In this document: piece by piece, positions 43,081-54,067 of the stretch
Layout of the letters: the number at the start of each line of letters is the position of its first letter
How positions within the stretch are numbered: position 1 is the first letter of the stretch
Assembly (NCBI RefSeq): GCF_036172515.1
Contig: NZ_JAXKVW010000011.1
Span: forward strand, 1 to 64,000
Source of the DNA: Flexistipes sp.
Lineage (GTDB): Bacteria > Chrysiogenota > Deferribacteres > Deferribacterales > Flexistipitaceae
DNA: 64,000 nucleotides
Direction: 5' to 3'
Program-made: the position numbers and the translations under genes
The notes under the pieces: model-generated
Told to the model about the DNA's origin: nothing
Databases searched by the model: none
Seen by the model: the letters and a program-made list of their open reading frames with translations, nothing else

Positions 43081-44778
43081 ATGCTTGCAAGAAAAATCGG
43101 TGCTATATTATTAAGTGAAAATCTTATTACCCATGAGCAGCTTGAGAAAGCCATCGAGGTTCAGAAAAAAGAAGGGGGGAGATTAGGCTCAACACTTATA
43201 AAGCTTGGCTATGTGGATGAGTCAAAAATTGCTGAATTTCTGAGTAAACAATATAATGTCCCCTATGTAAATCTCAAAGAAATTGATATTGATAACAGGA
43301 TATTAAGCAGCATACCCGCAGACTTAAGCAGAAAATTTCTTGTCATACCGTTTGACAGGGAAGGTCAAACTCTGAAGGTGGCTATTGCAGATCCTTCTAA
43401 TGTTTATGCAATCGAAGAACTGAGGTTTGTTACGGGGTTTAATATTAAGCCTTATGTTGCCGTTGAGTCTTCAATCAGAGAATATCTGGATATGCAGTCC
43501 GAATCTGTTGATAACACTCTGGCGGAACTGGAAGATATGGAAATTGCTGATATGGAGTATGAACAGGAGGAAGAGGAAGAAGTAAAGTTAGATGTGTTGA
43601 AAAAAGAAGTTGAGGATACTCCTACCGTTAAGCTTGTGAATCATATAATGAATGAGGCGGTTAAAAGGGGAGCTTCTGATATACATGTGGAGCCGTATGA
43701 GAAAATTTTTAGGGTAAGGTTCAGAATCGACGGCGTTATGCATGAATTTATGAGACCGCCTAAAAAGATTAGAAATGCAGTTATTTCCAGGCTGAAAATT
43801 CTGGCGGATCTGGATATAGCAGAAAGAAGGCTGCCTCAGGATGGAAGAATAAAATTAAAAGTTGGCAAACATTCTGTTGATATGAGGGTTTCAACACTTC
43901 CTGTACTGTTTGGTGAAAAAGTTGTTATGAGGATCCTTGATAAGAGCAGTCTTCAGCTTGATATGGAGAAACTCGGCTTTGAACAATCATCTCTGGATAA
44001 GTTTATAAAGGGAATTGAAAGCCCTTATGGAATGGTGCTTGTTACAGGCCCCACAGGAAGCGGTAAATCTACGACACTTTATTCAGCGTTGAGTAGACTA
44101 AATAAGGACGATGTCAATATTATGACAGCTGAAGATCCTGTTGAGTATAACCTTTTCGGGATAAACCAGGTCCAGATGAAAGAAGAGATAGGACTTAATT
44201 TTGCTTCTGCATTGAGATCATTTTTAAGACAAGACCCCGATATTATTATGGTAGGGGAAATCAGGGACTATGAAACTGCTGAGATAGCAATAAAAGCTGC
44301 TCTGACCGGCCACCTTGTTTTGTCTACACTCCATACCAATGATGCTCCCAGTACGGTAAACAGGCTGCTAAATATGGGAATTGAACCTTTTCTCGTGGCA
44401 TCATCCACAGTTATTATTCTGGCTCAAAGACTGGCCAGAAAACTTTGCCCTTCGTGTTCGGAAGAAATTAAGCTCCCCAAAGAGGCTCTGTTGTCGGTAG
44501 GATTCAAAGAAGAGGAAATAGGGAAATTTAATCCAAAAAAAGGTAAAGGATGCGACAAGTGCAACGGCACAGGTTACAAAGGAAGAGTGGCTCTTTATGA
44601 AGTGATGGGAGTTACTGAAGGAATTAAGGAGCTTGTATTAAGAGGGGCTAATGCCAACGAGTTAAAAGCCAAAGCAATGGAAGAAAGTATGATTTCTCTC
44701 AGGAGAAGCGGACTGGAAAAAGTGAAAAAAGGGGTTACAACTATAGAGGAGGTAGTAAGGGTAACTTTTGAAGAATAA
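43081..44778 (+). CDS. pilB: Type IV pilus assembly ATPase PilB
   Basis: A 565-residue hexameric extension ATPase. The N-terminal GspE-N domain (about 1-150) is followed by the ATPase core with Walker A GPTGSGKST, Asp box, Walker B DPDIIMVGEIRD and the His box. A tetracysteine CPSC/CDKC motif near 460-490 binds zinc, as in GspE/PilB. It polymerises pilin from the inner membrane. It is two genes ahead of pilC, the platform protein. Confidence 0.93.
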   Translation: MLARKIGAILLSENLITHEQLEKAIEVQKKEGGRLGSTLIKLGYVDESKIAEFLSKQYNVPYVNLKEIDIDNRILSSIPADLSRKFLVIPFDREGQTLKVAIADPSNVYAIEELRFVTGFNIKPYVAVESSIREYLDMQSESVDNTLAELEDMEIADMEYEQEEEEEVKLDVLKKEVEDTPTVKLVNHIMNEAVKRGASDIHVEPYEKIFRVRFRIDGVMHEFMRPPKKIRNAVISRLKILADLDIAERRLPQDGRIKLKVGKHSVDMRVSTLPVLFGEKVVMRILDKSSLQLDMEKLGFEQSSLDKFIKGIESPYGMVLVTGPTGSGKSTTLYSALSRLNKDDVNIMTAEDPVEYNLFGINQVQMKEEIGLNFASALRSFLRQDPDIIMVGEIRDYETAEIAIKAALTGHLVLSTLHTNDAPSTVNRLLNMGIEPFLVASSTVIILAQRLARKLCPSCSEEIKLPKEALLSVGFKEEEIGKFNPKKGKGCDKCNGTGYKGRVALYEVMGVTEGIKELVLRGANANELKAKAMEESMISLRRSGLEKVKKGVTTIEEVVRVTFEE

Positions 44779-44870
44779 AATTTTTTGATAATTAGAAAAA
44801 TAGTGTTATTATTAATAAAGGATGATTGAACAGTTCCCGTCCGTGGGCGGGGCGAGAAAAGGGGGAATTT

Positions 44871-45968
44871 ATGTATTCTTTGCAGGAATTATTGCAGAAG
44901 ATGATAGATATGGGCGCCACAGACCTTCATTTGACTGTGGGTTCCAGCCCTGTTTTCAGAGTAAACGGAATGCTTGTAAGAACAGAAGGTGAAGCACTCA
45001 GTGCAAATGATACAAAAAAGATGTGTTACAGCATAATGACAGAGGCTCAGAAAAAGACTTTTGAAGAGGAGCTGGAGCTGGACCTGTCCTTCGGTATAAA
45101 AGGGCTCAGCAGGTTCAGGGCAAACTTTTTTATGCAGCGGGGTGCTATGGCTGCAGCGATGCGCCGGATACCATACCAGGTTATGTCATTTGAACAGCTA
45201 GGTGTACCTAAAATTGTGGAAAGCTTGTGTGAAAAATCAAGAGGGCTTGTTCTTGTTACCGGGCCTACCGGGAGTGGTAAATCAACTACTTTGGCGTCTA
45301 TGATTGATAAGATTAATCACGAAAAAAAGGTGCACATTATTACAGTTGAAGATCCTATTGAATACCTGCATAATCATGATAAAGCACTGATTAATCAAAG
45401 AGAGGTCAATTCAGATACAAAATCATTTGCAAAAGCACTCAAATACATATTGAGGCAGGATCCTGATGTTGCGCTTGTCGGTGAAATGAGAGACCTTGAA
45501 ACCATTGAAGCGGCTTTGACTGTTTCAGAAACCGGACACCTTACTTTCGGTACACTTCATACGAACAGTGCTGTCCAAACGATAAACAGGATAATAGATG
45601 TTTTTCCTCCTCATCAGCAGTCTCAAATCAGAGCTCAGCTTTCTTTTGTTCTAGAGGGTGTCATATGTCAGCAGCTTCTTCAGACTTCCGATGGTAACAG
45701 CAGAGTGCTCGCTTGCGAGGTGCTTGTACCAAACTCAGGTATTAGAAATCTTATAAGAGAGGATAAGCTTCATCAGATATATTCTATGATGCAGTCAGGC
45801 CAGGCAGAACACGGTATGATTACAATGACACAGTCTTTATATGCTTTGTACAGGAAGAATTTAATTTCATATGAAGATGCTGTTAACAGAGCTGTATATC
45901 CCGATGAAGTTAGGCAGCTTATTGAAAGGGGAAATGTTGTCAGCAAAAAGAAAAGTGGACGTCTTTAA
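44871..45968 (+). CDS. pilT: Type IV pilus retraction ATPase PilT
   Basis: A 365-residue retraction ATPase starting MYSLQELLQKMIDMGATDLHL. Walker A GPTGSGKSTT and Walker B DPDVALVGEMRD match PilT, and the C-terminal helix region AIRNLIRE is present as GIRNLIRE. ATG at 44871 follows GGGGGAA; an earlier frame from 44826 would add an unlikely extension. It supplies twitching power with PilB. Confidence 0.94.
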   Translation: MYSLQELLQKMIDMGATDLHLTVGSSPVFRVNGMLVRTEGEALSANDTKKMCYSIMTEAQKKTFEEELELDLSFGIKGLSRFRANFFMQRGAMAAAMRRIPYQVMSFEQLGVPKIVESLCEKSRGLVLVTGPTGSGKSTTLASMIDKINHEKKVHIITVEDPIEYLHNHDKALINQREVNSDTKSFAKALKYILRQDPDVALVGEMRDLETIEAALTVSETGHLTFGTLHTNSAVQTINRIIDVFPPHQQSQIRAQLSFVLEGVICQQLLQTSDGNSRVLACEVLVPNSGIRNLIREDKLHQIYSMMQSGQAEHGMITMTQSLYALYRKNLISYEDAVNRAVYPDEVRQLIERGNVVSKKKSGRL

Positions 45969-45971
45969 AAG

Positions 45972-46015
45972 CCGGACTACTCCTCCTTTGAATTCATCCT
46001 GGGGAAGTAGTCTGG
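45972..46015 (+). promoter_or_regulatory. Hairpin between pilT and pilC
   Basis: CCGGACTACT (45972-45981) pairs with AGTAGTCTGG (46006-46015) across a 24-base loop, with one G-T pair. It is followed by the 19-bp repeat 46018-46036 and the pilC ribosome site GGAGG. There is no T tract, so attenuation is possible but not shown. Confidence 0.4.
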
Positions 46016-46017
46016 TG

Positions 46018-46036
46018 AATATGTGGAACACATTAA
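46018..46036. repeat. 19-bp repeat AATATGTGGAACACATTAA, second copy
   Basis: Identical to 39942-39960. The core ATGTG-GAA-CACAT is palindromic, so the repeat could be an operator. It lies just before the pilC ribosome site. Confidence 0.5.
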
Positions 46037-46047
46037 TGGAGGATTAA

Positions 46048-47259
46048 ATGCCTAAGTATGTTTATAGTGGTGTTGATATGACAGGCAAGCCTGCCAGCGG
46101 ACAGATCAGCGCCAAAAATAAAGCAGAGGCGGAGCAGGTACTTAAAAACCGTAAAATAAATGTCAGTCAACTCAAAATGGACTGGAAAAATATCGAATTA
46201 TCATTTGGAGAGAAAATCAAAGACGAAGATTTGGTTATTGTTACCAGACAGATGGCTACTATGATCAATGCAGGTCTTTCTATCGTTAAGTGTTTGGAAA
46301 TTGTAGCAAGTCAGGCACCGAAAAAGAAATTGAGGCAAATTTTTGAAGATGTGAAAAACCAGATAGAACAGGGCTCAACATTCAGCAAAGCTCTTGAAAA
46401 ACATAAAAACGTTTTTGGAACATTATATATAAACATGGTTGCCGCCGGTGAGGCCGGGGGTCTCCTTGATACAATTTTGGACAGACTCTCCATCTACATG
46501 GAAAAATCCATGTCTCTAAAAAGAAAAGTTAAATCCGCAATGATGTACCCGTCGATAGTTTTAATAGTTGCAGTGCTTGTGGTATGGGGGCTGCTGGTTT
46601 TCATCATCCCCAAGTTTGAAGCCATGTACGAAGGTTTTGGTGGAACTCTGCCCGCACTTACCCAGTTTACCATAGGAATAAGCAATTTTCTCTCAAGCTG
46701 GTATGGAGGCGGCTTGCTGGCGGTGTTAATAATAGCACTGGTTGTTACTGTGGGAACAATTTATAAAAAATCCGAGCGTGGAAGGTATGCTATTGACCAG
46801 ATGCTCCTGAAGGTTCCCAAAATCGGCGATCTTATTAAAAAAGTCTCGGTATCTAAATTTACAAGGACATTCGGAACGCTTTTGAGCAGTGGTGTGGCTA
46901 TACTCGATGCTTTGGATATAGTTGCACGAACAAGCGGCAATAAAGTGATAGAAAAACACTTGTTGCGCAGTAAAGCTGATATCGAAGGTGGTAAAACAGT
47001 TGTTGCTCCACTGGAAAAAGCGGGAGTTTTTCCTCCGATGGTAACACAGATGATCTCAGTAGGTGAGGAAACAGGAGCACTTGATCAAATGCTCACAAAA
47101 ATTGCTGACTTTTACGATGATGAAGTCGACAGAGCAGTGGATGGGTTAACAAAAATGATTGAGCCTTTGCTGATGATTTTCGTAGGAGGAGCGGTTGGAT
47201 TTGTGATTATTGCGATGTATCTGCCGATCTTTAAACTTGGTTCAGTTGTGGGTGGCTAA
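46048..47259 (+). CDS. pilC: Type IV pilus inner membrane platform protein PilC
   Basis: A 403-residue protein with two GspF-like halves (about 65-190 and 270-390) and three membrane segments (about 170-190, 220-245 and 375-395). The conserved ARQMATMINAGLSIVK-like motif appears as TRQMATMINAGLSIV. It anchors PilB and PilT. ATG is preceded by GGAGG. Confidence 0.93.
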   Translation: MPKYVYSGVDMTGKPASGQISAKNKAEAEQVLKNRKINVSQLKMDWKNIELSFGEKIKDEDLVIVTRQMATMINAGLSIVKCLEIVASQAPKKKLRQIFEDVKNQIEQGSTFSKALEKHKNVFGTLYINMVAAGEAGGLLDTILDRLSIYMEKSMSLKRKVKSAMMYPSIVLIVAVLVVWGLLVFIIPKFEAMYEGFGGTLPALTQFTIGISNFLSSWYGGGLLAVLIIALVVTVGTIYKKSERGRYAIDQMLLKVPKIGDLIKKVSVSKFTRTFGTLLSSGVAILDALDIVARTSGNKVIEKHLLRSKADIEGGKTVVAPLEKAGVFPPMVTQMISVGEETGALDQMLTKIADFYDDEVDRAVDGLTKMIEPLLMIFVGGAVGFVIIAMYLPIFKLGSVVGG

Positions 47260-47325
47260 TTTTTCAGATGACTTGTTTTCAGGGATTTATCTGCTTGTTT
47301 ACACTGATCGATGGTTTTTAATATT

Positions 47326-48975
47326 ATGTCGTCTTTAAGCAATGACAGCAGTGAACCAAGTTCCGAATCTTCTGAACTTGTTTCTGAAAATGTCAACAAC
47401 ATACTAATACTTATCAGGTTATCCTTATACTTTTTTGTAATATTTTTTATTCTGATCCTTAATGCATTTTTTGAGACAAATATCCCCGGTATAACTGACG
47501 GGAAAGTTTTTATGCCCACTGAAAACAGCGTTTTCTTCAATATAGGACTGTTAATTGCTTTTTTTTCTCTTCTTGTTTTTTTTGCATCAAAACTGTTTTC
47601 AAAAATGCTGCTTTTTTATGTCCAGGCAATCTTTGATTTCTTTATTATAAGCTATCTTGTGATAAATACGGGTTTTACAGAAAGTCCTTTTCTTATTTTT
47701 TATGCCCTTATTGTAATTTACATAAGCTTTTTTGAGGGTGTTCGGGGTGGTATCAGTATAATTCTCGCTTTTATGATTTTTGTTGTTTATACGTTTATTT
47801 ATTATGATCTTGTTAAAGATGTTAACATATCCAACTATGATTTTATACTAAGCATAAGTCAGTATTGTCTTGTGTTTTTGGTGGTTCTTTTTTTCTCATA
47901 TTTCTTACATAAAAAATATGCAAAAAAGGAGCAGGAAACTGCTTTTTTCGAAAAAAAATTACGTGAGCTTGAAAATTTACACGAACTTGTAATTGAAAAT
48001 ATTAATATAGGAATTTTTGTTTTAAATTCTGCTGGCAGCATAATTTCATGCAACAGGTCTTCTGTGGAAATTCTTAAACTTGGCAAAAGCGCCATTATAG
48101 GTAAAAAACCGTGGCAGCTGATCCCTGGTATTAGAGGGGATATGGATATTGTTCACTTTAAAAACAAATACATTGGCTATAAATTTCAGGAATTTTCAGA
48201 AAATAAAGGCAATTTAGGCTCACTGCTGATATTTCAAGATGTTACTGAGCGTGAACATCTCAAGAAAGAACTGATAGAAAAAGAAAAACTTGCTTTCCTG
48301 GGTGAGTTTGCGGCAGTTGTTGCCCATGAAATTAAGAATCCGTTAGGTGCTATAAAAGGAAGTTTTCACCTTATAAAAAAGAGCGGGGGAACGAATAAAC
48401 GGCTTATCCAGATTGTGGACAGAGAAATATCCCGCCTGGAACTGGCTTTAAATAACTTATTGTTTGTTACAAGAAACAGAAGTGTTGAAAGCGGAGAATT
48501 CTCAGTGGGCAATATCCTGGGGGGCGATAAAAGTCAGTCCAAGCCTTTCCTGGGTACAATTCTTGATGAGTTCTGCAGTTATATGGAGGATTACGAGGTT
48601 TTTGAAAAAATTACGTTTGAATACGAAGTGGAAGATGATTTTCAGATTCCCTTTACCAAGGAAGAATTTTATCAGATGTTCTGGAATCTTGTTCTGAATA
48701 GTTATGAGAACAGAAATGATAACGAAATAACCATTTCATCCAGCAAAGAGAATGGAAGAGTTACTGTAGAATACAGGGACAAAGGAACCGGCTTGAGCAG
48801 AGACATTCTGGATAAAATTTGCCAGCCGTTTTTCACCACTAAAAAATCCGGCACAGGTCTTGGGTTATATGTTATCAAATCTATTATGGATAAATATGGT
48901 TTACCATGTAGATTTTATTCCATTGATGAAGTGGAAAGTGATGGAGGCGGATTTGTTTTTCAGTTTTATATTTAG
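47326..48975 (+). CDS. PilS-like sensor histidine kinase
   Basis: A 549-residue membrane kinase. The N-terminal 190 residues carry about six hydrophobic segments. A PAS-like region follows (NINIGIFVLNSAGSIISCNRS), then HisKA with the H-box AHEIKNPLGAIKGSF, and a HATPase with N-box WNLVLNSYENR and G-boxes DKGTGL and GTGLGLYVI. Its position after pilBTC suggests control of pilus genes. No response regulator is adjacent; the nearest on the same molecule is NtrX at 54257. ATG at 47311 is also possible. Confidence 0.8.
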   Translation: MSSLSNDSSEPSSESSELVSENVNNILILIRLSLYFFVIFFILILNAFFETNIPGITDGKVFMPTENSVFFNIGLLIAFFSLLVFFASKLFSKMLLFYVQAIFDFFIISYLVINTGFTESPFLIFYALIVIYISFFEGVRGGISIILAFMIFVVYTFIYYDLVKDVNISNYDFILSISQYCLVFLVVLFFSYFLHKKYAKKEQETAFFEKKLRELENLHELVIENINIGIFVLNSAGSIISCNRSSVEILKLGKSAIIGKKPWQLIPGIRGDMDIVHFKNKYIGYKFQEFSENKGNLGSLLIFQDVTEREHLKKELIEKEKLAFLGEFAAVVAHEIKNPLGAIKGSFHLIKKSGGTNKRLIQIVDREISRLELALNNLLFVTRNRSVESGEFSVGNILGGDKSQSKPFLGTILDEFCSYMEDYEVFEKITFEYEVEDDFQIPFTKEEFYQMFWNLVLNSYENRNDNEITISSSKENGRVTVEYRDKGTGLSRDILDKICQPFFTTKKSGTGLGLYVIKSIMDKYGLPCRFYSIDEVESDGGGFVFQFYI

Positions 48976-48988
48976 TTGAGATGTTACC

Positions 48989-49014
48989 AACGATTTGTTT
49001 GGATAAAAATCGTT
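48989..49014 (+). promoter_or_regulatory. Hairpin downstream of the kinase gene, upstream of carB
   Basis: AACGATTT/AAATCGTT forms an 8-bp perfect stem with a 10-base loop, 13 bases after the kinase stop. No T run follows. It could end the pilus transcript or act in the carB leader. Confidence 0.35.
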
Positions 49015-49102
49015 AGCTATTGTGTTTTGCTTAATATTTTGATATAGAAATAAGAATTTTGAGCTGTTACTGTTAATCTGCAGATACTTTCCAGGAGGAA
49101 AT

Positions 49103-52100
49103 ATGCCCAAAAGAACAGACATCAAGAGTATTCTGATAATAGGCTCAGGACCTATAGTGATTGGTCAGGCATGTGAGTTTGATTATTCCGGAACCCAGGC
49201 ACTTAAAGCACTTAAGGAAGAGGGGTATAAAGTCATTCTTGTTAATTCCAACCCGGCTACAATTATGACGGATCCGGAGCTTGCCGATTCCACATATATT
49301 GAACCTCTTAACTCCGAATCTTTGGAAAGTATTATATCAAAAGAAAAACCCGATGCACTGCTTCCAACCGTGGGAGGACAAACCGCGTTAAATGTTGCAT
49401 TGGATTTGGACAAAAAGGGTATACTGGAAAAATATTCAGTTGAGCTGATCGGTGCAAATATAGAGGCGATAAACAAGGCAGAAGATCGTGAACTTTTTAA
49501 AGATGCCATGACAAAAATAGGCCTGGGTATGCCGAAAAGTGCATATATCAGGTCCTATCAGGCAGCCATGGATACTATTGATGAAATCGGTTTTCCCGTA
49601 ATAATAAGACCTTCATTTACTTTGGGCGGCACAGGTGGAAATGTTGCATACAATATGGAAGAGTACAGGGATTATATAACGTGGGCATTGGAAGCCTCTC
49701 CTGTACATGAAGTGTTAGTGGAAGAGTCCATAATAGGGTGGAAAGAGTTTGAGCTGGAAGTGATGAGGGATTTGAACAACAATGTTGTGATTATCTGTTC
49801 CATAGAAAATTTTGATGCAATGGGTGTCCACACTGGTGACAGCATTACCGTTGCTCCGGCACAGACACTCACCGACAAAGAGTATCAGGAACTCAGAAAT
49901 GCTGCAATAAATGTTATCAGGGAGATAGGGGTTGATACAGGCGGGTCAAATGTTCAGTTTGCTGTAGATCCCAAAACGGGCAGACAGGTTATTATAGAAA
50001 TGAACCCCCGAGTTTCAAGGAGCTCCGCTCTTGCTTCAAAAGCCACAGGTTTTCCAATTGCAAAGATTGCAGCTAAACTTGCCGTTGGCTATACACTTGA
50101 TGAGATACCCAATGATATAACCAAGGAAACACCGGCTTCTTTTGAGCCCACAATAGATTATTGTGTTGTTAAATTCCCGCGGTTTACATTTGAAAAATTT
50201 CCGGGAAGTAACGACACATTAACAACTCAGATGAAATCGGTGGGAGAAGTAATGGCCATAGGGCGTACATTCAAGGAGTCTCTGCAAAAATCGATAAATT
50301 CTCTGGAAATAGGCAAAACAGGCTTTGATGAGATTTTTGAAGAAAATATGCTGGAAGATGAAAATGTTCTGGATGAAATAGTCAACTATTTAAAGCGCCC
50401 CACAGACAAAAGAATCTGGTATATTGCAGAGGCGTTCAGAGCCGGTTTTACAGTGGATCAGATTTATCATTTTTCACACATTGATCCGTGGTTTTTGAAT
50501 AATATAAAAGAGATTATTGACTTTGAATATATCCTGAAAAATAACAGCAATCCCGATTATAATGTTCTGAAAAAAGCTAAGGAGCTGGGTTTTTCCAATG
50601 CAAGATTAGCACATTTATTGGGAAAATCTGAACTGGAAATAGAAGAATTGTTGGCAAACCATTGTATTGAAACGGTTTATAAAAGAGTGGATACGTGCGG
50701 GGCTGAGTTTGAATCCTATACCCCTTATCTGTATTCCACTTTTGAAGAAGAATGTGAGGCAGATGTTACAGACCGTAAAAAAGTTGTGATTCTTGGAGGC
50801 GGACCGAACAGAATAGGGCAGGGGATAGAGTTCGATTATTGCTGTGTGCATGCTTGTTTTGCCCTTTCCTATATCGGATATGAGACGATAATGATTAACT
50901 GCAATCCCGAGACTGTAAGTACAGATTATGATACATCCGACAGGCTTTATTTTGAGCCTCTTACAAGGGAGCATGTGTTAAATATTATCAAGAAAGAAAA
51001 TCCGGACGGTGTAATTGTACAATTCGGCGGCCAAACACCTCTTAAACTTGCCGGAAGCCTGGAAAATTCTGAAGCGAAGATACTGGGAACATCTCCTGAC
51101 AGCATTGATATTGCTGAGGACAGGGAGCGTTTTAAGGATATGGTAAACAGGCTGGATTTAAAACAGCCGCCTAATGATATTGCCATGAACTATGAAGATG
51201 CCTTTCGTATTGCTGAAAGAATTGGTTATCCGGTGGTAGTCAGGCCGTCATATGTTTTGGGCGGAAGAGCTATGGAAATTGTTTATGATGAAGACTCTCT
51301 TGAAAATTACATGAAATATGCCGTTGAGGCGAGTGAAGAGCACCCTGTTCTTATTGATAAGTTTCTTGAAAATGCTGTTGAAATAGATGTTGATGCGCTG
51401 AGTGATGGTGAAAATACTATTGTGGCAGGCATTATGCAGCATATTGAAGAGGCCGGTATCCATTCAGGAGATTCAGCATGCTCTATACCACCCAGAAGTA
51501 TTTCCAAAGAGATGGAATCAGAGATTATTAAACAGACAAAACGGATAGCCGAAGAGTTGAAAGTTATAGGACTGATGAATATTCAATATGCAATAAAAGA
51601 TGGAGATATATATCTTATTGAAGTTAATCCCAGAGCTTCCCGAACAATCCCCTATGTCAGCAAATCTGTTGGTATACCACTGGCTAAAGTTGCTGCAAAG
51701 GTTATGCTCGGCTATAAACTAAAAGATATAGGCATTGAAGATGTTAAGAAGAATAAGTTTTATACAGTGAAAGAGTCTGTGTTTCCATTTATAAAATTTC
51801 CAAATACAGACCCTATCCTGGGCCCCGAAATGAAATCCACCGGTGAGGTTATGGGCATAGATACAACGTTCGGAAAAGCTTTTTACAAATCGCAGCTTGC
51901 CGCGGGTAACGTTTTGCCCAAAAAAGGTAAAGTTTTTATCAGTGTTAAGGATTCTGTCAAAGATAATATAGTAACTGTGGCGGAAAAACTGAGTAATATC
52001 GGGTTTGAAATCGTTGCCACCAGCGGTACTCACAAGTATCTGGTTGAAAACAATATTAAGGCTGAACATGTTCTGAAGGTTCAGGAGGGAAGACCCAACA

Positions 52101-52339
52101 TTGTTGATTTGATAAAAAATGGCCAGATTGATTTTGTTATTAATGTACCTGCCGGTAAAAAATCGCGGCTGGATGCTCATTCTATAAGAAGAGCTATTTT
52201 AAGTTATAATATTCCATATGTTACCACAATTGAAGCTGCAGAGGCTTCTGTTAACGGAATAGAAGCTTATAAAGACCAGGGGCTTACAGCAAAATCGCTT
52301 CAGGAATATTATAGGCAGATGCAGACAAAATATTATTAA
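49103..52339 (+). CDS. carB: Carbamoyl-phosphate synthase large subunit
   Basis: A 1078-residue protein with the usual duplicated layout: two ATP-grasp halves (the first with [14 protein letters not shown], the second with [15 protein letters not shown]), an oligomerisation region between, and a C-terminal methylglyoxal synthase-like allosteric domain from about 940. It makes carbamoyl phosphate from ammonia, bicarbonate and two ATP. The small subunit CarA is not in the window. It heads the carB-pyrK-pyrD cluster with CAGGAGG upstream. Confidence 0.96.
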   Translation: MPKRTDIKSILIIGSGPIVIGQACEFDYSGTQALKALKEEGYKVILVNSNPATIMTDPELADSTYIEPLNSESLESIISKEKPDALLPTVGGQTALNVALDLDKKGILEKYSVELIGANIEAINKAEDRELFKDAMTKIGLGMPKSAYIRSYQAAMDTIDEIGFPVIIRPSFTLGGTGGNVAYNMEEYRDYITWALEASPVHEVLVEESIIGWKEFELEVMRDLNNNVVIICSIENFDAMGVHTGDSITVAPAQTLTDKEYQELRNAAINVIREIGVDTGGSNVQFAVDPKTGRQVIIEMNPRVSRSSALASKATGFPIAKIAAKLAVGYTLDEIPNDITKETPASFEPTIDYCVVKFPRFTFEKFPGSNDTLTTQMKSVGEVMAIGRTFKESLQKSINSLEIGKTGFDEIFEENMLEDENVLDEIVNYLKRPTDKRIWYIAEAFRAGFTVDQIYHFSHIDPWFLNNIKEIIDFEYILKNNSNPDYNVLKKAKELGFSNARLAHLLGKSELEIEELLANHCIETVYKRVDTCGAEFESYTPYLYSTFEEECEADVTDRKKVVILGGGPNRIGQGIEFDYCCVHACFALSYIGYETIMINCNPETVSTDYDTSDRLYFEPLTREHVLNIIKKENPDGVIVQFGGQTPLKLAGSLENSEAKILGTSPDSIDIAEDRERFKDMVNRLDLKQPPNDIAMNYEDAFRIAERIGYPVVVRPSYVLGGRAMEIVYDEDSLENYMKYAVEASEEHPVLIDKFLENAVEIDVDALSDGENTIVAGIMQHIEEAGIHSGDSACSIPPRSISKEMESEIIKQTKRIAEELKVIGLMNIQYAIKDGDIYLIEVNPRASRTIPYVSKSVGIPLAKVAAKVMLGYKLKDIGIEDVKKNKFYTVKESVFPFIKFPNTDPILGPEMKSTGEVMGIDTTFGKAFYKSQLAAGNVLPKKGKVFISVKDSVKDNIVTVAEKLSNIGFEIVATSGTHKYLVENNIKAEHVLKVQEGRPNIVDLIKNGQIDFVINVPAGKKSRLDAHSIRRAILSYNIPYVTTIEAAEASVNGIEAYKDQGLTAKSLQEYYRQMQTKYY

Positions 52340-52355
52340 TCCCTAAGGAGTTGCT

Positions 52356-53156
52356 GTGGAAGGAGTGGTAGTTGATAACAGACTGTTAAACGACAAATAC
52401 GGCTTAATGTGTATTGAGTCACCTGAGTTTGTGAAGAATGCAAAACCCGGTCAGTTTCTGATGATTAAAACCCAGCTGCACAATTATCTGTATGACCCTC
52501 TTTTAAGGCGTCCTCTGGGAATATGCGATGTTAATCTGAAAAGAGGCACGTTTTCCCTGCTGTATATGATTATCGGAAAAGGAACCAAACTACTCTCAAA
52601 TATAGCTAAAGAAGCAGTTATAAGCTTTTCTGAACCATTGGGAACTCCTTTTAACCTGACGGCGGACAAAAAAATAGCTGCTATTGGGGGCGGAGTGGGG
52701 ATAGCTCCTATGCTATTTTTGACGAAAACACTCTACGAGAATAACAGTGTGGATGTATATTACGGAGGAGCGGAGGAAAAAGACATTTTGCTTACACATG
52801 TTTTTGAAAAATACTCGAATAATATGAAAATATCCACAAATGACGGAAGTGTGGGAAAAAAAGGTTTTGTTACGGATTTGGTTGAAAATATAGACAGTTA
52901 TGACAAAGTTTATGCATGCGGTCCTAAACCTATGCTAAAAGCTGCGTTTGAACTGGTAAAAGATATAGGCGAAATAGATTTTGAAGTATCTTTGGAGGAG
53001 CGTATGGCTTGTGGAGTAGGTGCATGTCTTGGCTGTATAATATATATTAATGATGAAAGGACCGAAAAAATAAAACAGGTAAGATGCTGTGCAGAAGGGC
53101 CGGTTTTTGATGGAAAACAGATTGTATGGGATACGGTATGCAAGGAGCAGTTATGA
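52356..53156 (+). CDS. pyrK: Dihydroorotate dehydrogenase electron transfer subunit PyrK
   Basis: A 266-residue protein with an FAD-binding domain (DPLLRRPLGICDV), an NAD-binding domain (IGGGVGIAPM) and a 2Fe-2S site (CGVGACLGC followed by CC near the C-terminus). It passes electrons from PyrD to NAD+. GTG at 52356 follows AAGGAG. Its stop overlaps the pyrD ATG. Confidence 0.92.
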   Translation: MEGVVVDNRLLNDKYGLMCIESPEFVKNAKPGQFLMIKTQLHNYLYDPLLRRPLGICDVNLKRGTFSLLYMIIGKGTKLLSNIAKEAVISFSEPLGTPFNLTADKKIAAIGGGVGIAPMLFLTKTLYENNSVDVYYGGAEEKDILLTHVFEKYSNNMKISTNDGSVGKKGFVTDLVENIDSYDKVYACGPKPMLKAAFELVKDIGEIDFEVSLEERMACGVGACLGCIIYINDERTEKIKQVRCCAEGPVFDGKQIVWDTVCKEQL

Positions 53157-54067
53157 ATAATCCGCTCATAACTGAAATTTGCGGTGTTAAATTTAATAAT
53201 CCACTCATAATGGCCAGTGGTACGTTTGGTTACGGTCTGGAATATTCAGAAATAATCGATTTAAATAAAATAGGCGGAATCTCGGTAAAAGGAATATCAC
53301 TGAATGAGGTTCAGGGTAATCCAATGCCCAGAATAATGGAAACACACGCAGGGATGTTAAATGCCATCGGGTTGCAGAATGTGGGAGTTGAAAAATTTAT
53401 AAAAGAAAAACTACCGGGAATTAAGAAATACAGCACACGGATTATAGCAAATTTCTGGGGAAAAACAGTTGATGAATATGTTAAAGTTGCAGAGGTTCTG
53501 GATAAAGAAGATGTGGACATGCTTGAAATGAATATATCATGTCCCAATATAAAAGAAGGGGGCATAGCATTCGGAACAGATCCGAAAATGACCTTTGATG
53601 TGGTCAGTGAAGTAAAAAAAGCAGTAAATAATAAACCATTAGTTGTAAAACTATCTCCAAATGTCTCGGATATAAGTATATTTGGCCGTGCAGTTGAAGA
53701 TGCCGGTGCAGATGCTGTCAGCGCCATAAATACGCTATTAGGTATGTCTATCAACACAAACACACGCAAACCTTTTTTATCTAACGTTACAGGAGGGCTC
53801 AGCGGCCCGGCAATCAAGCCTGTGGCAGTAAAGATGGTTTATGACTTGTATAAAACAATCAGTATTCCGATTATCGGCATAGGCGGGATAATGAACTACA
53901 AAGATGTGATAGAATTCTATTTAGCCGGAGCAAGTGCTGTTCAGATAGGAACAGCAAACTTCGTAGACCCTGAAATTACCCTTGAGATAATCAAAGACCT
54001 GGAAAACTATTGCATTGAAAATAAAATAGCTAATATTTCCCAGCTCAGCGGTGGAATAGTTGTTTAA
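53153..54067 (+). CDS. pyrD: Dihydroorotate dehydrogenase, class 1B catalytic subunit
   Basis: A 304-residue FMN enzyme. NISCPN carries the catalytic cysteine used by class 1 enzymes, and VVKLSPNVSDI and GIGGIMNYKDVIEFYLAGASAVQIGTA bind FMN. Pairing with pyrK confirms class 1B (NAD-dependent). ATG at 53153 overlaps the pyrK stop; longer starts lie inside pyrK. Confidence 0.93.
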   Translation: MNNPLITEICGVKFNNPLIMASGTFGYGLEYSEIIDLNKIGGISVKGISLNEVQGNPMPRIMETHAGMLNAIGLQNVGVEKFIKEKLPGIKKYSTRIIANFWGKTVDEYVKVAEVLDKEDVDMLEMNISCPNIKEGGIAFGTDPKMTFDVVSEVKKAVNNKPLVVKLSPNVSDISIFGRAVEDAGADAVSAINTLLGMSINTNTRKPFLSNVTGGLSGPAIKPVAVKMVYDLYKTISIPIIGIGGIMNYKDVIEFYLAGASAVQIGTANFVDPEITLEIIKDLENYCIENKIANISQLSGGIVV

